A DNA stretch of 64,000 nt from Botrytis cinerea B05.10 (Eukaryota; Ascomycota; Leotiomycetes; Helotiales; Sclerotiniaceae), in assembly GCF_000143535.2 (NCBI RefSeq), contig NC_037310.1:1612001-1676000 (forward strand). Direction: 5' to 3'. Under the pieces are notes generated by a model. That model was given only the letters and a program-made list of their open reading frames with translations, was not told the origin of the DNA and searched no databases. This document shows positions 48,104 through 59,200 of the stretch, in pieces. The position numbers and the translations under genes were made by a program. Position 1 is the first letter of the stretch; every line of letters begins with the position of its first letter.

Positions 48104-49441
48104 TTTGACGCGGGGGAAAGTTAAAATTGATGGTACCCAGATCAGCAGAATGTAGACATCTCTATACAAAATCCAAGACTAGAGACTCTATCTAGACCCT
48201 AGAGATAGAAAACGGGTGAATTGATGCGGGGAGACGACGAGGTAATATGAGAAGAGAAGAGATGCGGTGAGACTTCTCGCTAATTGGGATTGAATGAAGA
48301 AAAGTTGGAATGGAAGTGGCATCCCAGTAGAGCAGCCAAAGCTGGCAAAACGGAAGAAAAGTAGTCGGTGCGCAGCAGGTCGTATAAATCTAGGTTCGAG
48401 GGTTTAGCATTCCCGCTCGTAGTATTCAGGTGTGACTGGCATTTACGGTTACGGGAAGCGGCTCCTGATGGCTCAATCTACATAGTAGGTGAGTTGTATT
48501 GCAGCACCTTCCGGTTTATTGATACTGCACCGTACTGCACTGCACTATGCCATTCTGAACAAGGTAGAGTCCGTTATGAGTCTAGCAAGAATGCTGGCTG
48601 AATCATCCCCGCGCTAATGGTGTGAGTGACAGATTATCTACCGAGTGCATCTCCCATGATTCAATTGTACGTATGAAGAAAACTAGGTGGATGATATGGT
48701 ACGGATACATAGATGGTCGTGAATAACGCGTAGAATCGAGAAAATGGTGGTTGCCAATTGTATCAAAGTTCCATGTCGTCATCACTTTTTGGATCGATGT
48801 GTATTATGTAATCACCGATTGATTGTGCATCGCTTGGTTCACTTCTCCATCTCGTCATTCCTCATTCATCCCAGTTTCCCATGATCAATTCCCATCACCT
48901 ACCGACGTGTATGTAAGATCTTAGTAAGCCACATTCCGATCCCGATTCCTTAGGACGGAAAGCAGCAGGCCATTGGCCATTACCTCGTATGCGAGTAATA
49001 TATTGTCGTCATGTTCCTTCTACTCTCGTACTCCAAGGTAGATTCATACCAAGCTTGACCTTGGTAGATACCTTGATCAACTACCGCTCCGTTCTATTCT
49101 TTTCATTCGTCAAGGGGCGAGGGGTCAACAAGACCAAGGAATGATGCTTTCCACGCAATATTCCTCCTCGGATTGAAGCTCCTAAACGCTTTCCCCCGAG
49201 CAGGCAAGAACACAAAGAAACTTTCATGAGAGTATGTAGGTATCTTCCTCTACACCAATCGCCAGCATCATATCGTACCTGTCTTGGGAAATTATTCACA
49301 AATTCCACCTTGTCTACGCATTACCTACCTACGTAGATCACACCCATGCCAGTCAATCATTACCGTTGTCAAATCACTTTATTCTCCACATGTTCATGTT
49401 GAGGAATCCTCAATCGCAGCATTTCTTTGACACTTCCGTTC
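48104..49441. promoter_or_regulatory. Shared divergent promoter of carRA and carX-type genes
   Basis: 1.34 kb between divergent carotenoid genes. GATCGA occurs at 48792-48797, roughly 690 bp from the carRA ATG and 645 bp from the oxygenase ATG. Other GATC sites are scattered through the interval. No ORF of interest. The arrangement would allow joint light control of both genes; this is inference. Confidence 0.45.
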
Positions 49442-51391
49442 ATGCCGTTCGTCAAGGAGAAAAAGATCGCGTTTAGGAAGCAACATCCATATCTTCATGG
49501 GAACTTCGCGCCTATACATCGCACACAACCCTTGACACCTTGTATCTATACTGGTGTTATCCCAAAGGAACTGGCAGGTGGAGAATACGTACGCAATGGA
49601 GGAAATCCGGTGACAAACGAAGAATTGGGTAGGGATGCACATTGGTTCGATGGAGATGGAATGCTCAGTGGTGTAGCATTTCGAAGGGCGGAAGATGGTA
49701 GTGCACATCCGTATTTCGTCAACCAATATATCCTTACCGATACATACCTCTCAAGTATCTCAACACCATCCCTCCGTTTACCCATTCTTCCGAGCATAGC
49801 TACGCTCGTTAATCCTGCCTCGACTCTTCTCACGATTATTCTACGAATTTTCCGAACTATTTTCCTCGTCATCCTCTCCAACCTACCTGGATCTGCAAAG
49901 GCAATCAAGAAGATCAGCGTAGCAAATACCAGTGTAGTATACCATGATGGCAGAGCCTTAGCAACATGCGAGAGTGGACCACCGATGCGTATTTCCTTAC
50001 CAGGCTTAGAGACTGTCGGCTGGTACGACGGTGTTCGAGCAGAAGGAGAGCCGATCACAGACACAAAGTCTGGCGAAGTCTTTGGTGGAAGTGGACTCAT
50101 TGGTTTCATGAAGGAATGGACAACGGCACATCCTAGAATCGATCCTATCACGAACGAACTCATACTTTTTCATTCTACATTTATTGCACCTTTTGTACAT
50201 TATTCTATTATACCCAGCACAGATCATAATGATTCTCCTAATAAGCTCCCACGACTCGTCAACGCAACTGTCCCTGGAGTCAAATCCGCAAAGATGATGC
50301 ATGATTTTGGTGTATCCCTTAGTCATACCATAATCATGGATCTCCCTCTTTCTCTCGACCCCATGAATCTTGCTCGTAACGAACCTGTGGTCTCATATGA
50401 CCCATCCGGGATTTCCAGGTTTGGTGTTTTCCCAAGATGGGAACCTGAACATATTCGATGGTTTGAAACGAATGCCTGCTGCATCTTTCATACCGCCAAT
50501 AGCTGGGACGAAACTGCCGTTAACACATCTACCAAAAGCAAGGAAACAACATCAATTAATATGTTAGCCTGCCGGTTGACAAGTGCTTCACTAGTCTTTA
50601 GCGCAGGTGATGTTGCAGCTCCTATTCCGAAAAACAACCCAATGACTGCTCCAATCGAAGAAGAACAATGCCGATTGTACTATTATCGGTTTCCGCTTAC
50701 CAATTTGGAGAATAGTATAAGTCATCAATTTGCTCTCTCATCAATACCGTTCGAATTTCCTTCAATGCGCGAATCTTTAGCCATGGCTGAAGCTCAGTAC
50801 GTTTACGGCTGCTCGGTATCAGATGGCACATTTGGAGCTGCTCTTGGCCGTGCTGTCAAAATTGATTCACTCGTCAAAGTAGATGTACTCGCGTTAATCG
50901 CCCGTGGAAAGGAGACGAATCAACTCCCCATCACAGGTTGTGTTGATACACGAACGGTCACTGAAATTCTTACTTCGGACGATCCAAATGATCCCATTAA
51001 AATCTTCAAACTGCCACAAGGTTTCTACGCCCAAGAGTCAAGATTTGTACCCCGAGAAAATGGCAAGACAGAAGATGATGGCTGGTTACTCTCTTATGTT
51101 TTTGATGAGGCACAACTCGATGAACATAATATTGCGGGTCCTCAAGCAAAAAGTGAACTTTGGGTTATCGATGCGAGGGATATGAAAACCGTTGTATGTA
51201 AAATACACCTTCCGCAGCGAGTTCCGTATGGATTACATGGAGCTTGGTTCAATGAAAAGGAGATTGAGAATCAACGACCAATAGAGACTATTCGACATCT
51301 TCCTTTGAAGAAGAAGAATTCCAGCCATGAGAGCATATGGATGCATTCATGGATGTCGATGCGGATGTGGCTTTTGGAGAAGATCGGATGA
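49442..51391 (+). CDS. carX: Carotenoid cleavage oxygenase, probably retinal-forming CarX type
   Basis: Single exon, 649 residues. The ATG at 49442 (MPFVKEKKIAFRKQHPYLHGNFAP) is chosen; the open frame a few codons upstream starts only at TTG. The family fold of a seven-bladed propeller with non-haem iron is shown by the four ligand histidines in TAHPRIDP (about 228), KMMHDFGVSLSH (about 287), IFHTANSWDE (about 350) and PYGLHGAWF (about 598). EYVRNGGNP and HWFDGDGMLSGV are typical near the N-terminus. In Fusarium, CarX cleaves beta-carotene or torulene to retinal, while the paralogue CarT cleaves torulene toward neurosporaxanthin. The position next to carRA, carB and an opsin favours retinal formation, but CarT-type activity is not excluded from sequence alone. 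Confidence 0.88.
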   Translation: MPFVKEKKIAFRKQHPYLHGNFAPIHRTQPLTPCIYTGVIPKELAGGEYVRNGGNPVTNEELGRDAHWFDGDGMLSGVAFRRAEDGSAHPYFVNQYILTDTYLSSISTPSLRLPILPSIATLVNPASTLLTIILRIFRTIFLVILSNLPGSAKAIKKISVANTSVVYHDGRALATCESGPPMRISLPGLETVGWYDGVRAEGEPITDTKSGEVFGGSGLIGFMKEWTTAHPRIDPITNELILFHSTFIAPFVHYSIIPSTDHNDSPNKLPRLVNATVPGVKSAKMMHDFGVSLSHTIIMDLPLSLDPMNLARNEPVVSYDPSGISRFGVFPRWEPEHIRWFETNACCIFHTANSWDETAVNTSTKSKETTSINMLACRLTSASLVFSAGDVAAPIPKNNPMTAPIEEEQCRLYYYRFPLTNLENSISHQFALSSIPFEFPSMRESLAMAEAQYVYGCSVSDGTFGAALGRAVKIDSLVKVDVLALIARGKETNQLPITGCVDTRTVTEILTSDDPNDPIKIFKLPQGFYAQESRFVPRENGKTEDDGWLLSYVFDEAQLDEHNIAGPQAKSELWVIDARDMKTVVCKIHLPQRVPYGLHGAWFNEKEIENQRPIETIRHLPLKKKNSSHESIWMHSWMSMRMWLLEKIG

Positions 51392-52786
51392 TGATTATAG
51401 TGGTTTATGATGAATTTATTCTGTATTGATGTTTTATATACCCTTGCACATCAATCTCAAACGGCGTCTGGTTGATGGTCTTTTTGTTAATAAATCAGAG
51501 TCTGCAATGCAAACATACTCTCTTATTCATTCATACGGGTAATCGTCTGCCACAATTCACCTGTGTAGGCTAAAATACTTCATCCCATCAAATCTAGATC
51601 CATCGATACTCAACATGAAACGTGATGTTTATATAGTGGATCCACGGACGTTATGCTGCTTTTGAATGTCCGAAAAATATAGTGAAAATTTGAGGGAGCT
51701 TGAGAGGGGGGGTGGAAAAGCGGCGAGGGAATGTTTCGGGGGGGTGAGGTAAGGGGAAGGGGGAGGCGAGCGGGGATTTGTTTTGGGTTAGATTTGTTTA
51801 TGCGTTTGGTTGAATGGTTGGATGGTTGGATGGATGCTTGGTTGGACTTGTAGGGAGGGTATGGTCTATATTGTGAGAAGTGTAGTTACCTAGATAGAAA
51901 GAGGATTTGAGGATCTGGGGATTTGAGGATGGATGTTGGATGTTGGATGTTGGCTGGATAGATGGAGAGGGTTTGCGTTCTTCGTGGAGTGACTAGGGTG
52001 GGGGGAGTATGAGGTGATTCGGTAGGTGGGTACTAGGTAGGTACAGAAGATGAATATGAAAATGAAGATCTTTTCTTGCTTGCCTTGTATGAATTGAATT
52101 AAATTAAGCTTATTCTATATGTTGTAATTTGGGTTTAGGGATTGACGGTAGATAGATATTAGAGACGTCGGTAGTCTACTTGCTGTGTCCTCGTATAAAA
52201 CGAAGACTTCTCCTATTAATAATCGGATGTTTCTATAAACTTTAACTTCTACGATATATCTTACAAACCGACTTGCTTAGTTTTACCCTTGCCCATAATG
52301 ATTTCTTTTACTAAGAACATGACTTCCTTATTACAATAAACACAATACGAGCTTGTTGGTTTTTAACCTTGATGTCCGTTTCATCTGAAATGTGTCAAAT
52401 CTCCCCACAATCACTTCTTCGGTCTAGTTCGTCGTTCCTTTCAAGGGGCTGTTCGCCCTATCCGCTCGGACAATCAAATATATTAATGAATTAATTCATT
52501 TGGAAACACCACGGAAGATTTGTTCAATTGCTTGTTCGCATGGTGTGATAATCTTAAGCAGATCATGGCAGGCATTGATGGAAGGGATGGAGCCCAGCGG
52601 TAATTGGCTTGGGCAGTGTTCAAACTTCAAATAAAGATGCAACTCCATCTCTCTCATTCGTGATGTGAATACTTGCTTTCTACACCTACCCACTTTCGTT
52701 TCTTGTCTATTCTAGATCTTTCTTTCCTGGAGAACTGAAGTTCTTCATCGTCGGTCTTTACTACAAAATTACATATACACGCAATT
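51392..52786. other. Intergenic spacer
   Basis: G-rich imperfect repeats (TTGGATGG/GGATGTTGGATG at 51805-51960) and AT-rich DNA. The ORF at 52496-52693 (minus) is featureless. No gene supported. Confidence 0.5.
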
Positions 52787-54706
52787 ATGCGTTCCACACT
52801 CTTTTATTCCGTGCTTGCCAGTGGCATCACTTCTGCTCTTGGAGATGCGAGCATTTCCACTTTCCCAGACTCTCTCGCTTTAGCTGCGAATTTCGATCCC
52901 ATCAAGGCCGCCTATTGGACCGGTCTTCCTCACCATCGCCGCACTCCCTTCTCCGTTTCTCCAGATGGAAACTCGGCCTATCTTGCCTACCTCGATAGCA
53001 CCTATGCGAAAGTATACGTGCAGCAAGTTTCTCTCACCGATTTCAGCGCCGTCGGCGAGGCCGTTTCCATTACCGCTTATGAAGCTACCGGGTTGGTGGC
53101 CCAAAATGATGGGTTTGCCTTGATGGCAACGGTGAATGCGACAGGGACTACTGATCTTCCTACAGATGGTTCGCCAATTGTTTCCATCATCCGATATACC
53201 AATGGCACCAAGACATGGGAGACGGCGTTGAATGGTCCAGGAGTTCATCCTTCGGATATGTTGACCTCGACTCCAGATGCTAATGGTGATCTTGTTTACT
53301 CCGCTACTGCTGGTCTTTATGCTGGATATTTCGTCGTGGAGGGTGTGTATTATCTTCTTCTTTTTGATGATGTGAAAGTTTAACAGATATTTATAGCCTA
53401 CACTACCGATTATGCTGGTCATTTCGGTGATTCCATCCAATACGTCAATGACGACGGAGTTCTCCAATCTATTTCCGGTGCAAGCAGCAGTTTCGGTTGT
53501 TCCCACAACACCGGTATCGCTATCGAAGCTGCAGATGCCGCTCCCTTCGCAAGTGTCTGCGCTGAAGATCAAGGTGATATCTGGTTGAACACCGAAACAC
53601 AATACATGTCCGGTCAAAAGATCGCCAACGAGAACACCACCAACGGTGTCAGTGGTGAACCCATGGGCGGTATGTCCGGATCCTACTCTAACTTGGCCTC
53701 GATCCCAGGCTCCGATGGTTATATTTTCGCATGGCAATCACGCGGTGCTCTCGATCTTACCCTGAACGATTGGATGGGAACCGGATACACTCAATGCTCA
53801 CCCAGATGGCTCAACCACAACGTCGCCATCTCCGTCATGACCGATAAGAAAACCCTCGCTGGAGCCCAAGCCTCTTCCACCGTTGGCGCCGCAGAAGGTG
53901 ACACCCAAGTAACCTGGCTCACAAAGTCCTCCACCGATGATCATCAAAACGTCCACATCGCCGCCGTCAACTCCCAATACTCCATCGTCACCTACGAAAC
54001 CCTCACGTCCCCAGACTGTCAACCAGTCCCCATGGGCTGCTCAGGTACATACGCAGGTACCTCTTTCCAAGTCATTGACAACACCGGTGCCACTGTTGGA
54101 TCTGCCGTCGTTTCCACCGAAGCCTTTGTAAGTGGTGATATCGTTACCATCGGTACCGACAAGGTTTGCTGGCCTTACGTCTCTATGACATGGGATTTGA
54201 GCACTCCAAAGGATAGCGCAACTCCAGTGTCGAAAATGTCTTTCGCTTGTGCTACTTTGGGCGGTAACTCCACTACAACTGCTTCTTCTACTCCAGCAGT
54301 AGTTGCTAGCTCCGCTGCTTCTACCGTTGCCGCTAGCTCAGCCGCTGCAGTCGTAGCATCTACCTCAGCTAACGTAGCCATCGTCTCCTCCCCCGCCTCT
54401 TCCGCCCCCGCACTCTCCGCCTCCTCAGCAGCCGGTCTCGAGATTTCCAGCTCCGCCTCCGCCTCCGCTTCCCTCGTTGCACCAGTTTCGTCCGCAGCAG
54501 CGATTTCGACCCCTGCCCCTGCAAGCACCACTCTCGCGACCAAAACCCGTACTAAGCACACTAAATCTACGCACACGAAAAAAGTAAAGACTTCGTCGGC
54601 TTCTGCTTCTGCTTCTACTTCTACGGTGGGTGCTGAGTCCGCGGGTGATGTGAGTGGAGTTGTTTGGGTCGATGCTGATGAGTGTGATAGTGAGGAGGAG
54701 TATTAG
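52787..54706 (+). CDS. Secreted Ser/Ala-rich protein, function unknown
   Basis: Exons 52787-53342 and 53397-54706 give 621 residues. MRSTLFYSVLASGITSALG is a signal peptide. The first 490 residues look like a beta-propeller-type or WD-like extracellular domain, with repeated short strands such as PFSVSPDGNSAYLAYLD and YTNGTKTWETALNGPGVHPSDM, and cysteines near CSHNTG, QCSPRW, DCQPVPMGC and VCWPYVSM. The last 130 residues are a Ser/Ala/Thr-rich low-complexity linker, then a Lys/Thr/His cluster (TKTRTKHTKSTHTKK) and an acidic end DADECDSEEEY. No GPI-attachment hydrophobic tail is seen. It is probably a cell-wall or extracellular protein. The family is not named here; many ascomycetes have similar secreted proteins. 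Confidence 0.82.
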
Positions 54707-54873
54707 ATGGATGCGTGGAGGGTGTGAGCAGGATGAGGATTGTGGTTAGACAGGAAGTGGGGAAGTGAGATTGAAGATGAAGATGAAGCGAGAGAAAGAG
54801 GGAAGGGAGGTTTAGGTTAGAAATTCATGTTTATATTCATGTATATATACTAGTTTGTCACGATGAGAAATAC

Positions 54874-54877
<4 letters not shown>

Positions 54878-54920
<43 letters not shown>

Positions 54921-54921
54921 C
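54878..54921 (+). repeat. (CA)n(TA)n compound microsatellite
   Basis: Uninterrupted CA dinucleotides from 54878 run into TA dinucleotides to about 54921. It lies in the 3' flank of the secreted-protein gene. Confidence 0.85.
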
Positions 54922-55425
54922 ATATAAAGCAGTTTCATATATGAATAAATAAAAATCTTATATACCGCTCGAAATCCATACTCAAGACTCCACAGCACTA
55001 AAGCATTGCAACCACGGAAACGCTATCACCAAGAAGTTGCTTGATATTAGTGAAACTATACCATGAAGTCTCAAGGTATGGTAACGCCATGCACCACACC
55101 ATTTACCAATGCCAAGAGATCATGAGCTCTCGCGTTTTCAATAATTAGATTAAAACTGCCATTTTTTATTTTTTTTTGGAGATTTTGGTTTCGAGAACTC
55201 CAGAGATAAGATACATACTGTTGTCGATTTCATAGATCCATTGTTGCGAATCGATTTGAGTGAGGATTTATATAAATAAAAAAATATAAAAAACTTATTA
55301 CTGGGTAATATTGGAAATGCATTTATTATTCCAAAGTTTTTGATTGTGGGTGGGACTGCAGTCTGAATTATTGGATGCTTATTAGTTGTCTTTCTTTTGT
55401 TGGGGTTTCTCTTGGTTATTATTAC

Positions 55426-55479
55426 GACTACTACTACTACTACTACTACTACTATTATTACTACTACTACTACTACTAT
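55426..55479 (+). repeat. (CTA)n trinucleotide microsatellite
   Basis: About 17 CTA units with two ATT-type variants in the middle. It creates misleading open frames on both strands (poly-Thr, poly-Val). Confidence 0.85.
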
Positions 55480-55860
55480 CACCATATGTAAGCCGTTCAC
55501 TTTATTGATACTTTTTATCTTACAAAATGCTTCGTTTTTGAGCACGATAAAACAGCTTCTTGATCTGATGAGTCTCACAAGCAGACTTATAAAGTCCGTC
55601 GGATTCCGATTGTCAATTCTCGTCGGTCGCAACAATAGGTGATTGTAACAGCCTCCTCGCCAAACAGAGAGAAACACCCACACTGCATTTCATATAGACT
55701 GGAGCTTTGCAATGAGCTCTCAATATCTTTTCGCATCAAGAAAGCTATCAGAGACATCCATACATAATCATGTTATGCAACTTAGCTAATCAATCTTATT
55801 AATAGGAGTAGAGCAGCTCACATAGAATCGCTCTCTTCAAAGCTCATCGTTTCCTTGCTC

Positions 55861-56290
55861 ATGCTCATGCCAACAATATCGTCACCGAGCGTGGATTCGG
55901 TCATTATAGCCGTTAGCACCCCCGGTGTACCTAAATTCTATGCGAAGGCTTTCGGTACGGAAGATTCCTGTCCTGAGACTTAGTTTGACTTCGACAAAGA
56001 CACACTTTTCGTCGACTACGGCAGGGATCGGATGTTTGAAATGCGTTGACATCCCGATTCTTTGTGATGCGAGGAGTTCAAGAAGATTCGCCGCTGGCGG
56101 TATTATCCTGGGCACATCATGTCGACCTTGATGAGGTGGAAGAGGAGCAGAGTCCGGAAGGACTGCTTCGCGATACTCTGATGGAATTTCAGAACGTGGA
56201 GGTCTTCACGACATTACATCGACATTATGAAAACAAGCATTGTTGTGATCTCCAATTTCTGGATGTTGTAGACATTGATGCAGCGTGAGC
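55861..56290 (+). pseudogene. Relic of a 2EXR-domain gene with at least three in-frame stops
   Basis: One frame from 55861 reads through YAKAFGTEDSCPET, a TAG, FDFDKDTLFVDYGRDRMFE, a TGA, HPDSL, a TGA, then CEEFKKIRR. The blocks FGTED...FDFxKDTLFxD and EEFKKIRR match the order and spacing of 2EXR-domain proteins, whose intact versions read through these points. The stops are TAG, TGA and TGA, all explainable by C-to-T or G-to-A changes. After the last block the frame is lost (a further TGA at 56172). The usual N-terminal F-box-like LPxExRxxIW segment is missing. The intact 2EXR gene at 11974 is of a different subtype. Confidence 0.5.
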
Positions 56291-59200
56291 TGAATGGTCT
56301 GAATCATTCAACGGTGCTGCCCTACTTGATAATGTACTCCGTGCCAAACTTCGTAATTGTGGTATGGTAATGAATGCCACCACTGATGTGACCGGCAACG
56401 ATATCAGAATTGTTAAAGGCGAGAAGCTACAGAACAACGAGGATGTGAAGTCCCTCCCTTGCAAGACCCCTCTATTCGAGCAAAAAAATGGTCACCACCT
56501 CTGCGATGGAGACGCGAGTCAAAAGAGCCTTGGTGAATTATGAGCGTTCGCAGACACCTACTTGCGAGTAAAGATGCAGATTCGCAAGGAAAAGTTTTGC
56601 GACAATTTCAGATATCCTATGGTCACCACCAGATGAATCACGTCTGTTGTTGTTTTTTTTAATGTTTTTGGATTCCGAGAGTGTTGCTGTCTTGGTTTCC
56701 AAAGTCTCTGAGAGGTACCTTGAGGGTGAGTTAGGGTACTGACGGAGTTTTGAGTATGGCTTGGGGTGCTTGGGAGATTTCGATTCTGGTAGTATATGCA
56801 TGGTAGCTAATGCCTTTTATTCCAATGAATCTTTCTTATGGAACCCTTTTTCTCAAGATATAACGATGTTTCTTTCTCTTCCCACTTCAGACAGCATAAA
56901 TATCCCACACAAGAAACTGGCAATACACGTGTCAGAAAAGACACGGTGTGAAGGAGAATTCCTGAGCACTGGAACTAGAATCTCTTGTTTTGACCGACAA
57001 ACCCTTCAGATGAGTTTGTGTGATCACGTTCATTTCTTATGTCCTGCGAATCGCCGATGATTGAAAATGGAATTACAATATCGAATAGTGGCACGCCAAA
57101 AGAAAAAACACAACTTACTTCCAAGGTTAAACTTCACACAATTTCTCGTGAATAGAAATGATAGACAAGAGCCCAGTACCATCTCCCGCACACTCATACG
57201 GAAAGACATCCAAGGATCTCTATTCCAGTCGTCCGCATGAGAAAGCAGCAAAGAACCTCCTCCACACACATCTTCATCAAGAATCTCCCGATTCCCCTCC
57301 TCTTTCTCCATCTCCATCTCCGCTCCACCGCCCGCGCCTTCCACCCGAATCCACAAACCGAGGATGTGAAACGAAGATGCAATGATCATCCAGGCACAAT
57401 TCAACACACTATTTAGAGTGGCGACTGCCGTGCCTCCCGGACGCGATTTACCACCAAGTACAGAATTTATTACTGTCATGTATATATGGTAATAACAACA
57501 GTTTGGATTGGATTTTGCAGGATTTCGTTTCAATAAGTACAAGTACCGAAGCTATTCATTACGCTGCCGTGTAATTATGGGTGCACTCACCTGTAGATCT
57601 TAGCCAAGAAAAAGTGTCCGTGATTGCGTGCGCGATTCAGGTAGTTGGAGCAATGATCCGTTTTTCACATAGAGCAAATGGAGTGTGCGTGTATGCATTT
57701 GGTTCGCGAAGAAAGAAAGATGTTGAATAAATAAACGCCTCCCTCACCTATCATGTACCTAGCGATCCCACGTATCAAAACTCACGCGCCGAAGCCAAAA
57801 AGTAAACGCAGCCGTCCCCCCTCTCTCTCACTCTCGCCCAAGACTGCAACCTCAGCAAAGCCCAAACCTTATGAAATGGCCACGTAGTACTCCGTGCATG
57901 CATCTATATCCCCATGTTGAGATCCGACCAGACTGGCGGGCTCCTCACTATCTGCAGAGGGAAAGAGGCACATCAACTTCCGGATTCAGATACATCGACA
58001 GGTGTTATTATCGATATTATTGTGGAGTAGAGTGGTATTGGGCTGCCGAGAGCTGAGATGTTGTGTTGAGTTCTACAGGCTTTCTCCAGAAGCCAAGGAG
58101 AGATGCTTGGGGGGTTGGAGATTATTGGTTATTGGTTATTGGTTGATGGCAAATTATCGAGATTTGTTTGGCTCTTGAATAGAAGGGTTTGTTCGTTCTA
58201 TGGCGTGTGGATTCTGGATTCTCGGTGCCGGTGAACATCGAATGAGAGATATCACATGATAATTCGCGTATTAGTAATAAACACACCTAGACAATTTATA
58301 CGAAACCCATTTTCACTTACAACCATCACGATCACTCACGTCCGTCTGTCCTAATACAAGATTGAAAATTTGGAATGTCACCACCCCCTATAAAATCTGG
58401 AGATATGTCCGGATGAAAGTCCAAAAGCAAAAGAACCCCTCCCCTCCCCCCAGAAAAACAAAGCGGAAATGTATGCCGGGGACCCAAACTATTCCTTTTT
58501 CGATACCGAGATTTCCGCAATTCTATTTGTTCACTCACTTCATGCAATTAGCATGTACTTAGTAAGGGTGTTATGTTATGTTATGTTATGTTATGTTATG
58601 CCAACCATGTTGTCTTTGTTCTTCATCTTTCCGTCTCTTCTCCCCTCGCTTCAGTCCAGCCAAAAATGTGATATCATATCGTATCGTGTCGTACTTCACG
58701 AATTCGGTACTTGAAGATTCTTTGTTTCAAATTCTAAAATGCCATCATATCTTCAGACTTCCTTAAAGCCATTTCTCCATTGATCCGCAAGCGTTATTCT
58801 TCACATAGAGACTGGGTACGTCAAAGCGTTCAAAAACACAGAAACTTATATCTGGGCATGAGAGCGGTGGCTTGCGTTAAAGTTTGGAGAAACCAAAAAA
58901 AACAAAAACAAAAGGGATTTGTGTAACGTTTTTATGTCTTGAAAATAATGTTCATCGCGTGAACTTGTCCAACTAACTTTCGAAGCTGGAAATGCTTGGT
59001 GTACCTAGGAATAAGCTTTTCGTTCGTATTGGCGCGGTAAAGGTAAGCTAATCTACACTCCGTAAATACTACTTCGTACAGTACTAGCTCGGTAACCCCT
59101 TGACTCCAATTCGATGCTTCTTACTAGGATATTTGCATTTCTTTCATGGGGTGTAAGCATACGTTGAAATTCGCTATTCGATGAAATGGGGTGCATACTT

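Larger units (their letters stand above)
54707..55860. other. Spacer with microsatellites
   Basis: Contains (CA)n-(TA)n at 54878-54921 and (CTA)n at 55426-55479. The ORFs of 177 and 81 codons over 55150-55683 are produced by the CTA repeat. No gene supported. Confidence 0.55.

Noticed and set aside
52880..53737. 285-codon minus-strand ORF across the secreted-protein gene
   Set aside because: It is antisense to a gene with signal peptide, intron and cysteine pattern; the antisense frame has no domain and crosses the intron.
55150..55683. 177-codon minus-strand ORF and the overlapping 81-codon plus-strand ORF
   Set aside because: Both are created by the CTA/TAG trinucleotide repeat (poly-Val or poly-Thr), with no other coding signal.
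57030..57479. 149-codon minus-strand ORF with a possible membrane segment
   Set aside because: The start region is plausible, but it has no recognisable domain, low-complexity Glu/Met and Gly runs, and no context. Kept only as a remark in the spacer entry.
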